Made by a program: the position numbers and the translations under genes. A stretch of DNA of 64,000 nt from Micromonospora sp. MP36 (lineage in GTDB: Bacteria; Actinomycetota; Actinomycetes; Mycobacteriales; Micromonosporaceae), in assembly GCF_008119785.1 (NCBI RefSeq), contig NZ_VSFA01000014.1:51091-115090 (forward strand). The letters are read 5' to 3'. Below the pieces are notes generated by a model. That model was not told the origin of the DNA. It did no database searches and saw only the letters and a program-made list of their open reading frames with translations. Below are positions 23,559-32,381 of the stretch, piece after piece (the stretch's first letter is position 1; each line of letters starts with the position of its first letter).

Positions 23559-25883
23559 TCCTCCCTCGCGGGTGCCTCGGCGGCCGGTCCGCCGACGGTG
23601 GCCGGGACACCCGATCGGTCCACCGGGGCGGGACCGCCGACCGTGGCCGCGGGCGCGGGACGGCCACCCGAGTCCGCCTCCTTCACCACCCGGACCGCCG
23701 CCGCCTTGAAGATCGGCTGCTTGGAGACCGGGTCCCAGGCGGTGATCGTCAGCTCGTTCGCCGCCCGGGTGTGCCCGTCGCCGTCCGCGTCCCAGTAGCC
23801 GTAGTGGAAGGGGACGAACACCACGCCGGGGCGTACCCCACAGATGCGGGCCCGGGCCCGGACCAGGCCGCGCGGCGACTCGACCCGGACCAGGTCCCCC
23901 TCCCCCACGCCGAGCTTCCCGGCGTCGTCCGGATTGAGTTCCACCCAGACCTCGGGCGCCGCGTGCACCAGCTGGGTGGCCCGCCCGGTCTTGGTACGGG
24001 TGTGGAAGTGGTAGACGGTGCGGCCGGTGGTGAGCAGCAGCGGGTACGCGTCGCTGGGCACCTCGGGGGACGGCTGGTACGGCGCCGCGTGCAGGAACGC
24101 CCGCCCGCGCGGGGTAGAGCCGTTCGGTGCCGTCCGGGTGCTCGTCGTTGCACGGCCACTGGATGCCGCCGGCGCGCAGCCGCTCGTACGTGATCCCGGT
24201 GTAGTCGCAGGGTCGGCCGCGCGAGCACTCCTGCCACGCCCGGAAGGCGGATTCGGGGTCGGTCCACCTGATCAGCGGGTTTCCGTCGGCGTCCCGGAAG
24301 TCCATCCGGCGCGCGTAGTCGAGGAAGATGTCCAGGTCGGCGCGGGCCTCCCCGGGCGGGTCGACCGCCTTGTCGGAGATGTGCACGGTCCGGTCGACGC
24401 TGGTGAAGGTGCCGGTCTTCTCGCCCCAGGTGGCCGCCGGCAGCACCACGTCGGCCAGGTCGGCGGTCTCGGTGCGGAAGAGGTCCTGCACCACCACGAA
24501 CAGGTCCGGCTTCGCCAGGATCCGGCGGATCCGGGCCAGGTCGGGCAGGGAGACGGCCGGGTTGGTCGCCGAGATCCAGAGCAGCTTGATCGAGCCCTGC
24601 TCGGCGTACCGGAAGATCTGCATGGCGTGGGTCGGCGGCGACCAGTGCGGGATGGTGTCGACCTCGACGTTCCAGAGCCGGGCCAGCTCGGCGACGTGCT
24701 CGGGGTTCTCCCAGTTGCGCAGGCCGGGCAGGTCGCCGTCGGCGCCGCACTCCCGGTTGTTCTGCGCGGTCGGTTGGCCGTTCATCTGGTAGATCCCGGC
24801 GCCGGGTCGGCCGATCATGCCCCGGATGAGATGCAGGTTGTTCACCTGGCAGGACGCCGCGGTGGCCTGGTTGGACTGGTAGAGGCCCTGCAGCACGGTG
24901 GAGAGCAGCCGGTCCGAGTGCCCGAGCAGCTCGGCGGCCCGCTCGATGTCGCGCGCCGGCACGTCACAGATCTCGGCGACCTTGGCGATCGGGTAGTCCT
25001 CGACGACCTGGCACAGCTCGTCGAAGCCGAGGGTGTGCGCCCGGACGTACCCCTCGTCGTACCAGCCGCGCTGGATCAGCTCGCGGAGCAGGCCGTTGAG
25101 CAGGGCGACGTTGGTGCCGTTGCGCAGCGCGAGGTGCACGTCGGCCTCCCGGGCCACCGGGGTGGCGCGGGGGTCGACCGCGAGCATCGCCGGCGGGTTC
25201 GGCCCGCGCCGCCGGTCCAGCATCCGCATCCACAGCACCGTCTGGGTTTCCGCGACGTTGTGCCCCCAGAGCGCGATCGCGTCGCAGTGGTCCACGTCGG
25301 TGTACGACCCGGGCTGCCCGTCGGTGCCGAACGACGCCTTGAGCGCCGAGGCGGCGGTGGCGGTGCAGAGCCGGGTGTTGCCGTCCATGTGCGGGGTGCC
25401 GATCCCGGCCTTTCCGATCACCGAGAGCGTGTAGTACTCCTCCAGGAAGAGCTGCCCGGTCGTGTAGAAGCCGAAGTGTCCCCAGCCGCCGGGCCCGTTC
25501 AGCAGTTCCTTCGAGCGGGCCACGATCCGGCCCATCGCGGTGTCCCAGTCGGTCTCCACCAGGCGGTCGCCCTCGCGGACCAGCGGCCGGCGCAGCCGGT
25601 CCGGGTCGTGGTTGGCCTGCCAGCCGTACACGTCCTTCGGGTCGACCCGGCCGTGGTTGATCCGGTCCCCGGCCCGGCCACGGACGCCGACGATCCGGTC
25701 GTCGACCACCGCGATGTCCATCGCGTCGCCGTTGGAGTGCAGGATGGAGGCGCTCGGCACCCAGCGCTGCACGTCCGCCTCGGTGTGCCCGTCGGCGAGG
25801 AACGTGTCCACCCGCACCGGCCAGCGCTCCCCCGGCCCGTACGGGGTGCGCGGCCCCCACGGGTCGGCGATCCGGTCCACCAT
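23555..25883 (-). pseudogene. Molybdopterin oxidoreductase (formate dehydrogenase/nitrate reductase-like), frameshifted
   Basis: The frame from ATG 25883 (after GAAGGAGG) runs about 590 codons with clear bis-MGD enzyme motifs: VYGWQANHDPDRLRRPL, GFYTTGQLFLEEYYTL, QNNRECGADGDLPGLRNW, LLWISATNPAVSLPDL and ATWGEKTGTFTSVDRTVH. At 24098-24114, after HPDGTERLYP, the frame shifts by one base. The molybdopterin-dinucleotide domain (YPLLLTTGRTVYHFHTRTKTG, FVPFHYGYW) continues in another frame to a stop at 23555. Members I recall also have about 35 extra residues at this point, so a deletion is possible. The N-terminal Fe-S cysteines are missing: the site reads SASILHSNGDAMD. Sequencing error remains possible. 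Confidence 0.82.
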
Positions 25884-25886
25884 CGG

Positions 25887-25949
25887 TCAGCCCTCCTTCG
25901 GCAGTGGGGCCGCCCAACGCAACGGGGTCTCTTCGATCTGAGCAGGCAT
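25887..25949 (-). CDS. Possible 20-residue small protein or leader peptide
   Basis: An ATG at 25949 preceded by AGGAGGCGGC, a near-ideal ribosome-binding site, opens a 20-codon frame (MPAQIEETPLRWAAPLPKEG). Its TGA lies three bases before the oxidoreductase ATG, so the ribosome-binding site of the oxidoreductase lies inside this small frame. It could be a translated leader that couples expression, a small subunit, or the remnant of a longer gene. The alcohol dehydrogenase gene lies downstream on the other side of the intergenic gap in the opposite order, so this gene heads the oxidoreductase unit. Confidence 0.45.
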   Translation of the reverse strand: MPAQIEETPLRWAAPLPKEG

Positions 25950-26025
25950 GCCGCCTCCTGTACCCCGCCGCTACCTGATCGAATCGACCGCCGCGCTGCC
26001 GTCGTGGTGGAAGCCCGAAAGACGC

Positions 26026-27203
26026 TCAGGCCGCCTGCGGGTGCAGGACGGTACGCAGGCAGCCGTCCTCCTTCTTCTCGAAGATCTCGTAGCCCCGGGC
26101 CCCCTGCTCGAGGGACATCGGATGGGTGGCCAGGTAGCCCGGATCGATCTCGCCGACCGCGATCCGGTCCAGCAGCATCGGGATGTAGCGCTGAGCGTGC
26201 ATCTGCCCCATCCGCAGCACCAGCGCCTTGTTCATGGCCGCGCCGAGCGGGAACTTGTCGACCAGGCCGACGTACACCCCGATGATGCTCACCGTGCCGC
26301 CCTTGCGGCAGGCCATGATCGCCTGTCGGACCGAGGTCGGCCGGTCGGTGGTCACCCGGGTCGCCTGCTTCCCCTTGTCGTACGCGTGGATCGGCCCCAC
26401 GTCGTGCGACTCCATGCCAACCGCCTCGATGCAGGCGTCCGGCCCCCGCCCGGCGGTCAGCTCGCGCAGCGCCTCCAGCACGTCGGTCTCCGCGTAGTTG
26501 ATCGTCTCGACGCCCCACCGGCGCGCCGCGGCGGAGAGCCGATCCGGCAGCCGGTCGATGACGATCACCCGCTCGGCGCCGAGGATCTGCGCGGACCGGG
26601 CGGCCATCTGGCCCACCCCGCCGGCGCCCCAGACCGCGACCACCTCGCCGCCCTTCAGGCCGCAGAAGTCGGCCCCCATCCAGCCGGTCGGCATGGCGTC
26701 GGAGGCGAACACCACCGAGTCGTCCGGCACCCCTCGGGGACGGTGAACGCCCCGACATCGCCGAACGGCACCCGGATGTACTCGGCATGGCTGCCCGAGT
26801 AGCCGCCGGCCGCGTGCGAGTAGCCGAGGATGCCGGCCGGCGCGTGGCCCCACAGCTTCTCGCTGAAGACCGGCTGCGGATTGGAGTTGTCACAGAGCGA
26901 GTACTGCTCGGTACGGCAGTACCAGCAGGCGCCACAGGCCACCACCGAGCCGACCACGACCCGGTCACCGATCTTGATCCGGCGTACGTCCGGGCCGGTC
27001 TCCACCACTTCGCCCATGAACTCGTGGCCGAGGATGTCGCCCTCCCGCATCGCCGGCAGGTAGCCGTTGATCAGGTGCAGGTCCGAGCCGCAGACGCTGC
27101 TCGCCCGGACCTTGACGATGATGTCGCCGGCCGCGCGGATCGTCGGTTCCGGCACGTCACGTACGGCCAGCTTGCGGACGCCCTCCCAGCACAGCGCCTT
27201 CAC
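26026..27203 (-). pseudogene. Zinc-dependent alcohol dehydrogenase, one-base frameshift
   Basis: This medium-chain dehydrogenase is of the formaldehyde-dehydrogenase-like group. Its N-terminal half has KALCWEGVRKLAVRDVPEP, catalytic-zinc CGSDLHLINGY and GHEFMGEV, and a structural-zinc cysteine cluster (ACGACWYCRTEQYSLC). At a run of four C on the plus strand (26730-26733) one base is missing. Adding one restores FTVPEGVPDDSVVFASD and joins the second half, which has GGEVVAVWGAGGVGQMAA and the C-terminal catalytic region. Total length would be about 390 residues, normal for the family. As read, the product stops about 30 residues after the break. Its GTG start overlaps the SRPBCC stop. Confidence 0.85.
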
Positions 27204-27838
27204 GGCCGGCCCCCCACCGTCAGCCGCTCCCGGATCCGGTCCGTCGCCTGCTCCTGCTTCGGGCTGCGTCCCGACGGGTCGTGCCGGGTGTCCAGCACCT
27301 GGCCGGTCTCGATCAGCGACTTGATCCGGCGTAGCGCGCTGCGCAGGGCCAGGTCGGGATCGTGCCGGCTGGCCAGGCCGAGCAGCTGGCGTACCCGGCC
27401 GGACCGCCAGCGCAGCTCGGCGCGGATCTCGGTGCCCCGGCCCTGCGGCGCCGGGACCAACTCGACCCGGCCCCGCTCGGCGACCGGACCCTCCGTCACC
27501 CGCCAGCTCAGCCGGCCCGGGCCGTCGACGGTGAGCTCGGCGCGCCACTCGGTGCCGCCGCCCGCCGGGTCACTGGCCACGCAGCGCCACCGGTTGTCGT
27601 CGAGCCGCTCCAGGGTCGCCCACTCGGCCAGCCCGCGGTCCAGCCGTTCCTGACCCGTCCAGAAGCCGATCACCGCGTCCCTCGGCCGGTTCACGGTGAT
27701 CCCTCGGTGGACGACGTACCAGCCCCCCTCCCGGTCGGGTTGGTGCCGGCGCCGCCGCCGGGCCACCATCCGGCCGACCCCGAGCGCGGTCACCGTGGCG
27801 GCCCCGCCGAGCACCCACCTCATCCCACTGCTGGTCAT
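27200..27838 (-). CDS. Membrane-anchored SRPBCC (polyketide cyclase/dehydrase-like) protein
   Basis: The 212-residue protein has a short N-terminal hydrophobic helix (residues 8-22, followed by six basic residues) and an SRPBCC/START-like cavity domain. Recognisable strands are YVVHRGITVNRPRDAVIGFW, RWRCVASDPAGGGTEWRAEL, GRLSWRVTEG and GTEIRAELRW, with a final helix ALRRIKSLIETG. Such proteins bind small hydrophobic ligands; many sit in gene clusters with this alcohol dehydrogenase, probably as stress proteins. GGAGGAGG before the ATG fixes the start. The gene is coupled by GTGA to the dehydrogenase. Confidence 0.88.
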   Translation of the reverse strand: MTSSGMRWVLGGAATVTALGVGRMVARRRRRHQPDREGGWYVVHRGITVNRPRDAVIGFWTGQERLDRGLAEWATLERLDDNRWRCVASDPAGGGTEWRAELTVDGPGRLSWRVTEGPVAERGRVELVPAPQGRGTEIRAELRWRSGRVRQLLGLASRHDPDLALRSALRRIKSLIETGQVLDTRHDPSGRSPKQEQATDRIRERLTVGGRP

Positions 27839-28070
27839 CACGCCTCCTCCACCCGGGCGCCTGGGCACGTCCGCGCCCCGCAGCGCTACCCCCGAGAAGA
27901 CGTCGAAACGGCACAGGCGCACCTCCGCGCACGCGACGGCTCGCGGCTTCCACCGCCGTTGCCCGGTCCATGCCTGATTCGTCATTTCTCTGCGGAGCCG
28001 CCCCGCCCCGATCTCACAATGGAGGGTCTGCCCCGCCCGGGCGGCGGTTGGAGCAACGGAGGTGACAGCG

Positions 28071-28553
28071 ATGGCACGTGACGTGCGCGAACGGGCCCCG
28101 GCCGGGCACCGGCCCGCGATCCAGCAGGTCGCCCTCCTGGTGGCCGCCGTCTTCGTGCTGATCGGCGTGCTCGGCTTCATCCCCGGCGTCACCTGGCACT
28201 CCGGCGACCTGGCCTTCGCCGGCCACCACTCCCGGGCGAAGCTGTTCAACCTGTTCCAGGTGTCGATCCTGCACAACCTGATCCATCTGGTCTTCGGCCT
28301 GGTCGGGCTGGTGCTGGCCCGCAGGGTCGGCGGGGCGCGGCTGTTCCTCGCCGGTGGCGGCGCGGTCTACCTGGTGATCTGGCTGTACGGCTTCGGCGTC
28401 GACCGGGAGAGCGACGCGAACTTCGTGCCGTTCAACGACGCCGACAACTGGCTGCACCTCTTCCTCGGCTTCGGCATGCTGCTCCTGGGGCTGCTGCTGT
28501 CCCCCCGCGCGGGCACCGGCGGCCGGCTGGACACCCCGTTCGACCGGCCCTGA
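28071..28553 (+). CDS. DUF4383 domain membrane protein
   Basis: This is a 160-residue integral membrane protein with four helices (residues about 20-40, 62-82, 92-112 and 128-148). DUF4383 hallmarks are HSRAKLFNLFQVSILHNLIH, VFGLVGLVLAR and NDADNWLHLFLGFGMLLLG. The two conserved histidine-asparagine patches within membrane segments suggest a structural or ligand role, but function is unknown. GGAGG at 28058-28062 points to the ATG at 28071 rather than an in-frame GTG that overlaps it. It is divergent from the SRPBCC gene and followed by the DUF6766 gene, a pairing that I also recall in other actinobacteria. Confidence 0.9.
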   Translation: MARDVRERAPAGHRPAIQQVALLVAAVFVLIGVLGFIPGVTWHSGDLAFAGHHSRAKLFNLFQVSILHNLIHLVFGLVGLVLARRVGGARLFLAGGGAVYLVIWLYGFGVDRESDANFVPFNDADNWLHLFLGFGMLLLGLLLSPRAGTGGRLDTPFDRP

Positions 28554-28667
28554 CCTGCGCTGTCACCCGATCGGGACGGCGCGACACACCGCGGGCGGGG
28601 TTTGCGCGATCATCGCCCGGGGCAGGAGGACCGCCACCCAGAGTGATCCGGGACGAGGAGGTCCGCC

Positions 28668-29327
28668 ATGCCGCGGTGGTTGCGGGAGAACGCGCTCACG
28701 GTCGCCATGCTCAGCGCGTTTCTGATCTTCCTGCTGTTGCAGAGCGTGTTCGGCTGGCAGACCCACAACGAGGAGCTGGCCCAGTACGGCGCTGCCCCGC
28801 TGAGTTGGTGGGCGTACCTGGGCAGCGGGCACTTCGCCGAGGCGGTCTTCGAGAACTGGGAGTCGGAGTTCCTCCAGATGGGCGGGTACGTGCTGCTCAC
28901 CGCGTACCTGGTGCAGAAGGGGTCGGCCGAGTCGAAGCCGGAGGACCAGGGCGACCGCCCCGAGGACGACGCGCGCCGGGCCACGCCCGACTCGCCCTGG
29001 CCGGTGCGGGTCGGCGGCCTCCCGCTGGTGATCTACCGCAACAGCCTGTCTCTGGCCCTGCTGCTGATCTTCGCCGGCTCGTTCTTCGGCCACCTGCTCG
29101 GCGGCGTGGTCGAGTACAACGAGGAGCAGGCGTTGCAGAGCGGGGCCGCCCCGATCAGCGCCTGGCAGTTCCTCGGCACCAGCGACTTCTGGTTCCAGTC
29201 CATGCAGAACTGGCAGAGCGAGTTCCTCGCCGTGGGCGTGCTGATCCTGCTGAGCATCGTGCTGCGCCAGCACGCCAGCCCCGAGTCGAAGCCGGTCACC
29301 GCCGCGCACGCCGAGACCGGCGCCTGA
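28668..29327 (+). CDS. DUF6766 family membrane protein
   Basis: The 219-residue protein contains an internal duplication. Each half has a hydrophobic helix (residues 8-28 and 123-145), an EELAQYGAAPLSWWAYLGS- or NEEQALQSGAAPISAWQFLGTS-type motif, a FWFQSMQNWQSEFL- or FENWESEFLQ-type segment and another helix. A charged linker (about 85-110) joins the halves. This matches DUF6766, whose function is unknown. GAGGAGG precedes the ATG start. It lies 114 bases after the DUF4383 gene in the same direction. A GC-rich tandem repeat follows the stop. Confidence 0.88.
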   Translation: MPRWLRENALTVAMLSAFLIFLLLQSVFGWQTHNEELAQYGAAPLSWWAYLGSGHFAEAVFENWESEFLQMGGYVLLTAYLVQKGSAESKPEDQGDRPEDDARRATPDSPWPVRVGGLPLVIYRNSLSLALLLIFAGSFFGHLLGGVVEYNEEQALQSGAAPISAWQFLGTSDFWFQSMQNWQSEFLAVGVLILLSIVLRQHASPESKPVTAAHAETGA

Positions 29328-29341
29328 GCGCGGCCGGCGCC

Positions 29342-29400
29342 CCGCCGCCGTCTGGGCCGGCCGCCGCCGTCTGGGCCGGGCGCCGCCGTCCGGGCCGGGC
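29342..29400. repeat. Three-copy tandem repeat, about 19-20 bp unit
   Basis: CGCCGCCGTCTGGGCCGG and two near copies run head to tail in the gap between the converging DUF6766 and GNAT genes, ending next to CCGTC/GACGG inverted words at 29402-29412. The region can fold and may serve as a terminator for both genes. Confidence 0.6.
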
Positions 29401-29405
29401 CGCCG

Positions 29406-29855
29406 TCAGACGGCCACCGGCAGGCGCTTGGCGAAGCAGACGCGGTACGGGTGGTGGCCGTGCTCCCCGTACACCGGGATGGGCTGGTAGCCGCAGGACC
29501 GGTAGAGGCCGATGGCGGCCGGGAGGTACGTGCCGGTCTTCAGGCACAGCGTGGTGTGCCCCTGCCGGAAGGCCAACTCCTCTAGGGCGGCCAGGAGCTG
29601 CCGGGCGATGCCCCGCCCCCGGTACGCGGGCCGCACGTACATCCGCTTCAGCTCGCCGGTCCCGGCGTCCAGGGCCTGGATCCCACCGCAGGCGATCGCC
29701 CGCCCGCCGTCGACCACGACCAGGTAGCACCCGTCGTCGCGGGTGGCGGTCGCCTGGCCGTCCAGGCCGCCGTCGGCCTCGCGCAGCTCGCGCTGCTGCG
29801 CGGTGACCAGGGCGGCGAGCTCGGGGTCCGTGGCGGGGCGGGATTCGATCAGCAC
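29406..29855 (-). CDS. GNAT family N-acetyltransferase
   Basis: The 149-residue protein is an acetyl-CoA-dependent acyltransferase. GELKRMYVRPAYRGRGIARQLLAAL holds the acetyl-CoA loop (R-G-R-G-I-A, the Q/RxxGxG/A motif), preceded by the CGGIQALDAGTGE strand and followed by TTLCLKTGTYLPAAIGLYRSCGYQPIP, the usual L-x-T-x3-x-A-x2-LY-x3-G-F/Y pattern. I start at the GTG giving LIESRPATDPEL; a GTG at 29912 is possible but lacks a ribosome-binding site. It lies just downstream of obg and may be cotranscribed with it. The substrate is unknown. Confidence 0.88.
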   Translation of the reverse strand: MLIESRPATDPELAALVTAQQRELREADGGLDGQATATRDDGCYLVVVDGGRAIACGGIQALDAGTGELKRMYVRPAYRGRGIARQLLAALEELAFRQGHTTLCLKTGTYLPAAIGLYRSCGYQPIPVYGEHGHHPYRVCFAKRLPVAV

Positions 29856-29932
29856 CCCCGCACGGTAGGTCGGCCGGTTTTCGCGGAGGTTTCCGGCCAA
29901 CGACCCGATCACGGACGGAAAGGGACCACTCG

Positions 29933-31393
29933 TTACGCCCAGTCCTCGTCGTCGTCCGCGTCCTGCGCCGCCGCCTCGATCTCGTCGGCGGGCCGCTGCC
30001 GCCGCGCCTTACGGGCGGCCAGCCGCTCGGCGGCCGACACGCGGGTCGGCTTCTCCTCCAGCCGGATGTCGGCACCACGGACGCTCGGGGTGAAGTCCAC
30101 CCCGGCGTAGAGGGTGGGCTGCCAGTCGAACTCCCGCTCGCCGATGCGGACCAGGTCGCCGGCCTGGGCGCCGGCCTTGGCCAGCTTCTCCTCGACGCCC
30201 AGCCGGGCCAGCCGGTCGGCCAGGTAGCCCACCGCCTCGTCGTTGTCGAAGTTGGTCTGCTTGACCCAGCGCTCCGGCCGGTTGCCCCGGACGGTGAACG
30301 AGCCGTCCTCCTCCGCCTCGATGGTGAAGCCGGCGTCGTCGACCGCCTTCGGGCGGATCACGATCCGGGTGGGCTCGGCCGGCGGCGCCGCGCTGCGGGC
30401 CTGCTCGACCAGCTCGGCCATCGCGTACGTGAGCTCCTTGAGCCCCTCCCGGGTGGCGCTGGAGATCTCGAACACCCGGAAACCGCGTGCCTCCAGGTCG
30501 GGCCGGACGATCTCGGCGAGGTCCCGCCCGTCCGGCACGTCGACCTTGTTGAGCGCGACGAGTCGGGGCCGGTCGGCGAGCCCGCCGTACTCGGTCAGCT
30601 CGGCCTCGATGGTGTCGATGTCCGCGAGGGGGTCCCGGCCGGGCTCCAGCGTCGCGGTGTCGACCACGTGCACCAGCACGGCGCAGCGCTCGACGTGGCG
30701 GAGGAACTCCAGACCCAACCCCTTGCCGGTGGCCGCCCCGGGGATCAGGCCCGGCACGTCGGCGACGGTGAAGGTGTGGTTGTCCACCCGAACCACGCCC
30801 AGGTTGGGCACCAGGGTGGTGAACGGGTAGTCGGCGATCTTCGGCTTGGCGGCGGAGATCACCGAGATAAGCGAGGACTTGCCGGCGGACGGGAAGCCGA
30901 CCAGGCCGACGTCGGCGACGCTCTTCAGCTCCAGCACCACGTCCAGCCGGTCGCCGGGCTCACCCAGCTCGGCGAAACCGGGGGCCTTGCGCCGGGCGTT
31001 GGCCAGCGAGGCGTTGCCCCGGCCACCCCGGCCGCCCCGGGCCGCCTCGAAGGTGGTCCCCACGCCGACCAGGTCGGCCAGCACCTCGCCGTCCGGGGTC
31101 TGCACCACGGTGCCGTTCGGCACCTTGATCACCAGGTCCCGGCCGTTGGCGCCGTCCCGGTTCGAGCCGGCCCCGCCCTTGCCGTTCTCGGCCTTCTGGT
31201 GCGGCCGGAAGTGGAAGTCGAGCAGCGTGGTCACCTGCGGGTCGACGACCAGCGACACGCTGCCGCCGTGCCCGCCGTTGCCGCCGTCCGGGCCACCGAA
31301 GGGCTTGAACTTCTCCCGGTGGATCGAGACACAGCCGTGCCCGCCGTCGCCGGCCTGCAGATGCAGGACGACCCGGTCAACGAACGTCGTCAC
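29933..31393 (-). CDS. obgE: GTPase Obg/CgtA
   Basis: Obg is an essential ribosome-associated GTPase that acts in 50S assembly and stress signalling. The 486-residue protein has the glycine-rich Obg domain ([42 protein letters not shown]), then a G domain with G1 [10 protein letters not shown], switch [12 protein letters not shown]3 DVPGL, G4 NKVD and G5 SSAT. A C-terminal OCT domain ([17 protein letters not shown]) is followed by an acidic tail typical of actinobacterial Obg. The GTG giving VTTFVDRV is the standard start. It is downstream of rplU-rpmA but separated from them by an intrinsic terminator. Confidence 0.97.
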   Translation of the reverse strand: MTTFVDRVVLHLQAGDGGHGCVSIHREKFKPFGGPDGGNGGHGGSVSLVVDPQVTTLLDFHFRPHQKAENGKGGAGSNRDGANGRDLVIKVPNGTVVQTPDGEVLADLVGVGTTFEAARGGRGGRGNASLANARRKAPGFAELGEPGDRLDVVLELKSVADVGLVGFPSAGKSSLISVISAAKPKIADYPFTTLVPNLGVVRVDNHTFTVADVPGLIPGAATGKGLGLEFLRHVERCAVLVHVVDTATLEPGRDPLADIDTIEAELTEYGGLADRPRLVALNKVDVPDGRDLAEIVRPDLEARGFRVFEISSATREGLKELTYAMAELVEQARSAAPPAEPTRIVIRPKAVDDAGFTIEAEEDGSFTVRGNRPERWVKQTNFDNDEAVGYLADRLARLGVEEKLAKAGAQAGDLVRIGEREFDWQPTLYAGVDFTPSVRGADIRLEEKPTRVSAAERLAARKARRQRPADEIEAAAQDADDDEDWA

Positions 31394-31430
31394 GACGCCA
31401 ATCCTTCCAGCGGGGCCCACCCCGCACCTG

Positions 31431-31470
31431 AAAAAGCGAAGCGGGCCGGGACCCGAGGTCCACGGCCCGC
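31431..31470 (-). terminator. rpmA intrinsic terminator
   Basis: On the minus strand GCGGGCCG and CGGCCCGC (31463-31470 and 31441-31448) form an 8-bp stem. TTCGCTTTTT follows (31431-31440). The T-rich tail makes it a convincing terminator; readthrough to obg may still occur. Confidence 0.75.
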
Positions 31471-31482
31471 AACGCCTGCGAA

Positions 31483-31737
31483 CTACTGCTGCGGCACGAT
31501 GCTGACGGTCTTGCGACCGCGCTTGATGCCGAACTGGACCGCACCGGCGGCCAGCGCGAACAGCGTGTCGTCGCCACCGCGGCCGACCAGGTCACCGGGG
31601 TGGAACTTGGTGCCCCGCTGGCGGATGATGATCTCGCCGGCGTTGACGACCTGACCACCGAAGCGCTTCACGCCGAGCCGCTGGGCCGCGGAGTCGCGAC
31701 CGTTACGCGAGCTGGACGCACCCTTTTTGTGAGCCAT
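31483..31737 (-). CDS. rpmA: 50S ribosomal protein L27
   Basis: L27 lies at the peptidyl-transferase centre, where its N-terminal arm reaches the P-site tRNA. The 84-residue product begins [16 protein letters not shown], so it has the form without the cleavable extension found in Firmicutes. [25 protein letters not shown] and GGDDTLFAL follow. It is 11 bases downstream of rplU and terminated by a T-tailed hairpin. Length and motif order are normal. Confidence 0.98.
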   Translation of the reverse strand: MAHKKGASSSRNGRDSAAQRLGVKRFGGQVVNAGEIIIRQRGTKFHPGDLVGRGGDDTLFALAAGAVQFGIKRGRKTVSIVPQQ

Positions 31738-31748
31738 TGGAGGACGAC

Positions 31749-32063
31749 CTACTTCCCGCTGGAGATGCCGGTCACCTTGACCTGGGTCAGCGGCTGGCGG
31801 TGACCCTGGCGCTTGTGGTAGCCGGTCTTGTTCTTGAACTTGTGGATCCGGATCTTCGGGCCCTTGGTGTGCGCGGCGATCTCGCCGGACACCGCGACCT
31901 TGGCAAGCTGCGCCGCGTCGGTCACCAGGTCGTCACCGTCGACGAGGAGCACCGCGGTGAGCTTCACCGCGTCGCCGGGGACACCGGCGAGCTTCTCGAC
32001 CTCGATCACGTCGCCCTCGGCGACCTTGTACTGCTTGCCGCCGGTCTTGACGATCGCGTACAT
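31749..32063 (-). CDS. rplU: 50S ribosomal protein L21
   Basis: L21 binds 23S rRNA in the large subunit together with L20. The 104-residue product begins [20 protein letters not shown] and contains [20 protein letters not shown], the L21 signature. It is the first gene of the rplU-rpmA operon, a universal pairing. A leader of about 120 bases with a long-range stem lies upstream, suggesting feedback control. GGGAG lies 10 bases before the ATG. Confidence 0.98.
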   Translation of the reverse strand: MYAIVKTGGKQYKVAEGDVIEVEKLAGVPGDAVKLTAVLLVDGDDLVTDAAQLAKVAVSGEIAAHTKGPKIRIHKFKNKTGYHKRQGHRQPLTQVKVTGISSGK

Positions 32064-32101
32064 CGGAGGCGGACTCCCTGTCGTTGAGGCTGCTGGCGGT
32101 C

Positions 32102-32158
32102 GTTCCCACGGCGACTCGCCGGGTAGCTGTGACACCGGCGGCGCGGGCACGCGGGAAC
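32102..32158 (-). promoter_or_regulatory. Structured leader of rplU-rpmA
   Basis: In the transcript GUUCCCGCG (32158-32150) pairs with CGUGGGAAC (32110-32102), with one G-U pair, enclosing a second stem of CGCCGG and CCGGCG around UGUCACAGCUAC-type sequence. It begins about 40 bases before the L21 start codon. Ribosomal-protein operons are often controlled by such leaders, and an L21 leader is known in other phyla; this one is inferred. Confidence 0.4.
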
Positions 32159-32185
32159 TCGGCACACCAAAGTGCGCCGCAGGCA

Positions 32186-32215
32186 AGCGTACGCCATACC
32201 AGGCCCGCCACCCAA
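32186..32215 (-). promoter_or_regulatory. Candidate rplU promoter
   Basis: On the minus strand TTGGGT (32215-32210) and TACGCT (32191-32186) are spaced by 18 bases. Transcription would start near 32179, giving a leader of about 115 bases. The remaining bases of 32064-32381 hold the rne terminator and nothing else that I recognise. Confidence 0.4.
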
Positions 32216-32314
32216 ACCGGGCCACCGGTCAACCCGCGGAACTGCGCGTCGCCGGTGCCGGTGGGGGTCACTTCCCGCCCGAGGCGCGCCGTCTCGACGG
32301 GGCCGACGGACACG

Positions 32315-32358
32315 ACGGGGCCCCTCCCCCGGACTCTGTCGCCGGAGAAGGGGCCCGT
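32315..32358 (-). terminator. Terminator after the RNase E/G gene
   Basis: ACGGG-CCCCTT and AAGGGG-CCCGT arms (32315-32325 and 32349-32358) pair with one bulge around a 23-base loop that holds a further CCGG/CCGG pair. It begins 24 bases after the stop codon. Confidence 0.6.
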
Positions 32359-32381
32359 CAAACGCCACGTTGGTCAGCGCC

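Noticed and set aside
23094..25883. Reading the oxidoreductase and the helical protein as a single 929-residue fusion
   Set aside because: The continuous frame is an accident of the frameshift. The conserved C-terminal domain lies in another frame ending at 23555, and the helical gene has its own GTG overlapping that stop.
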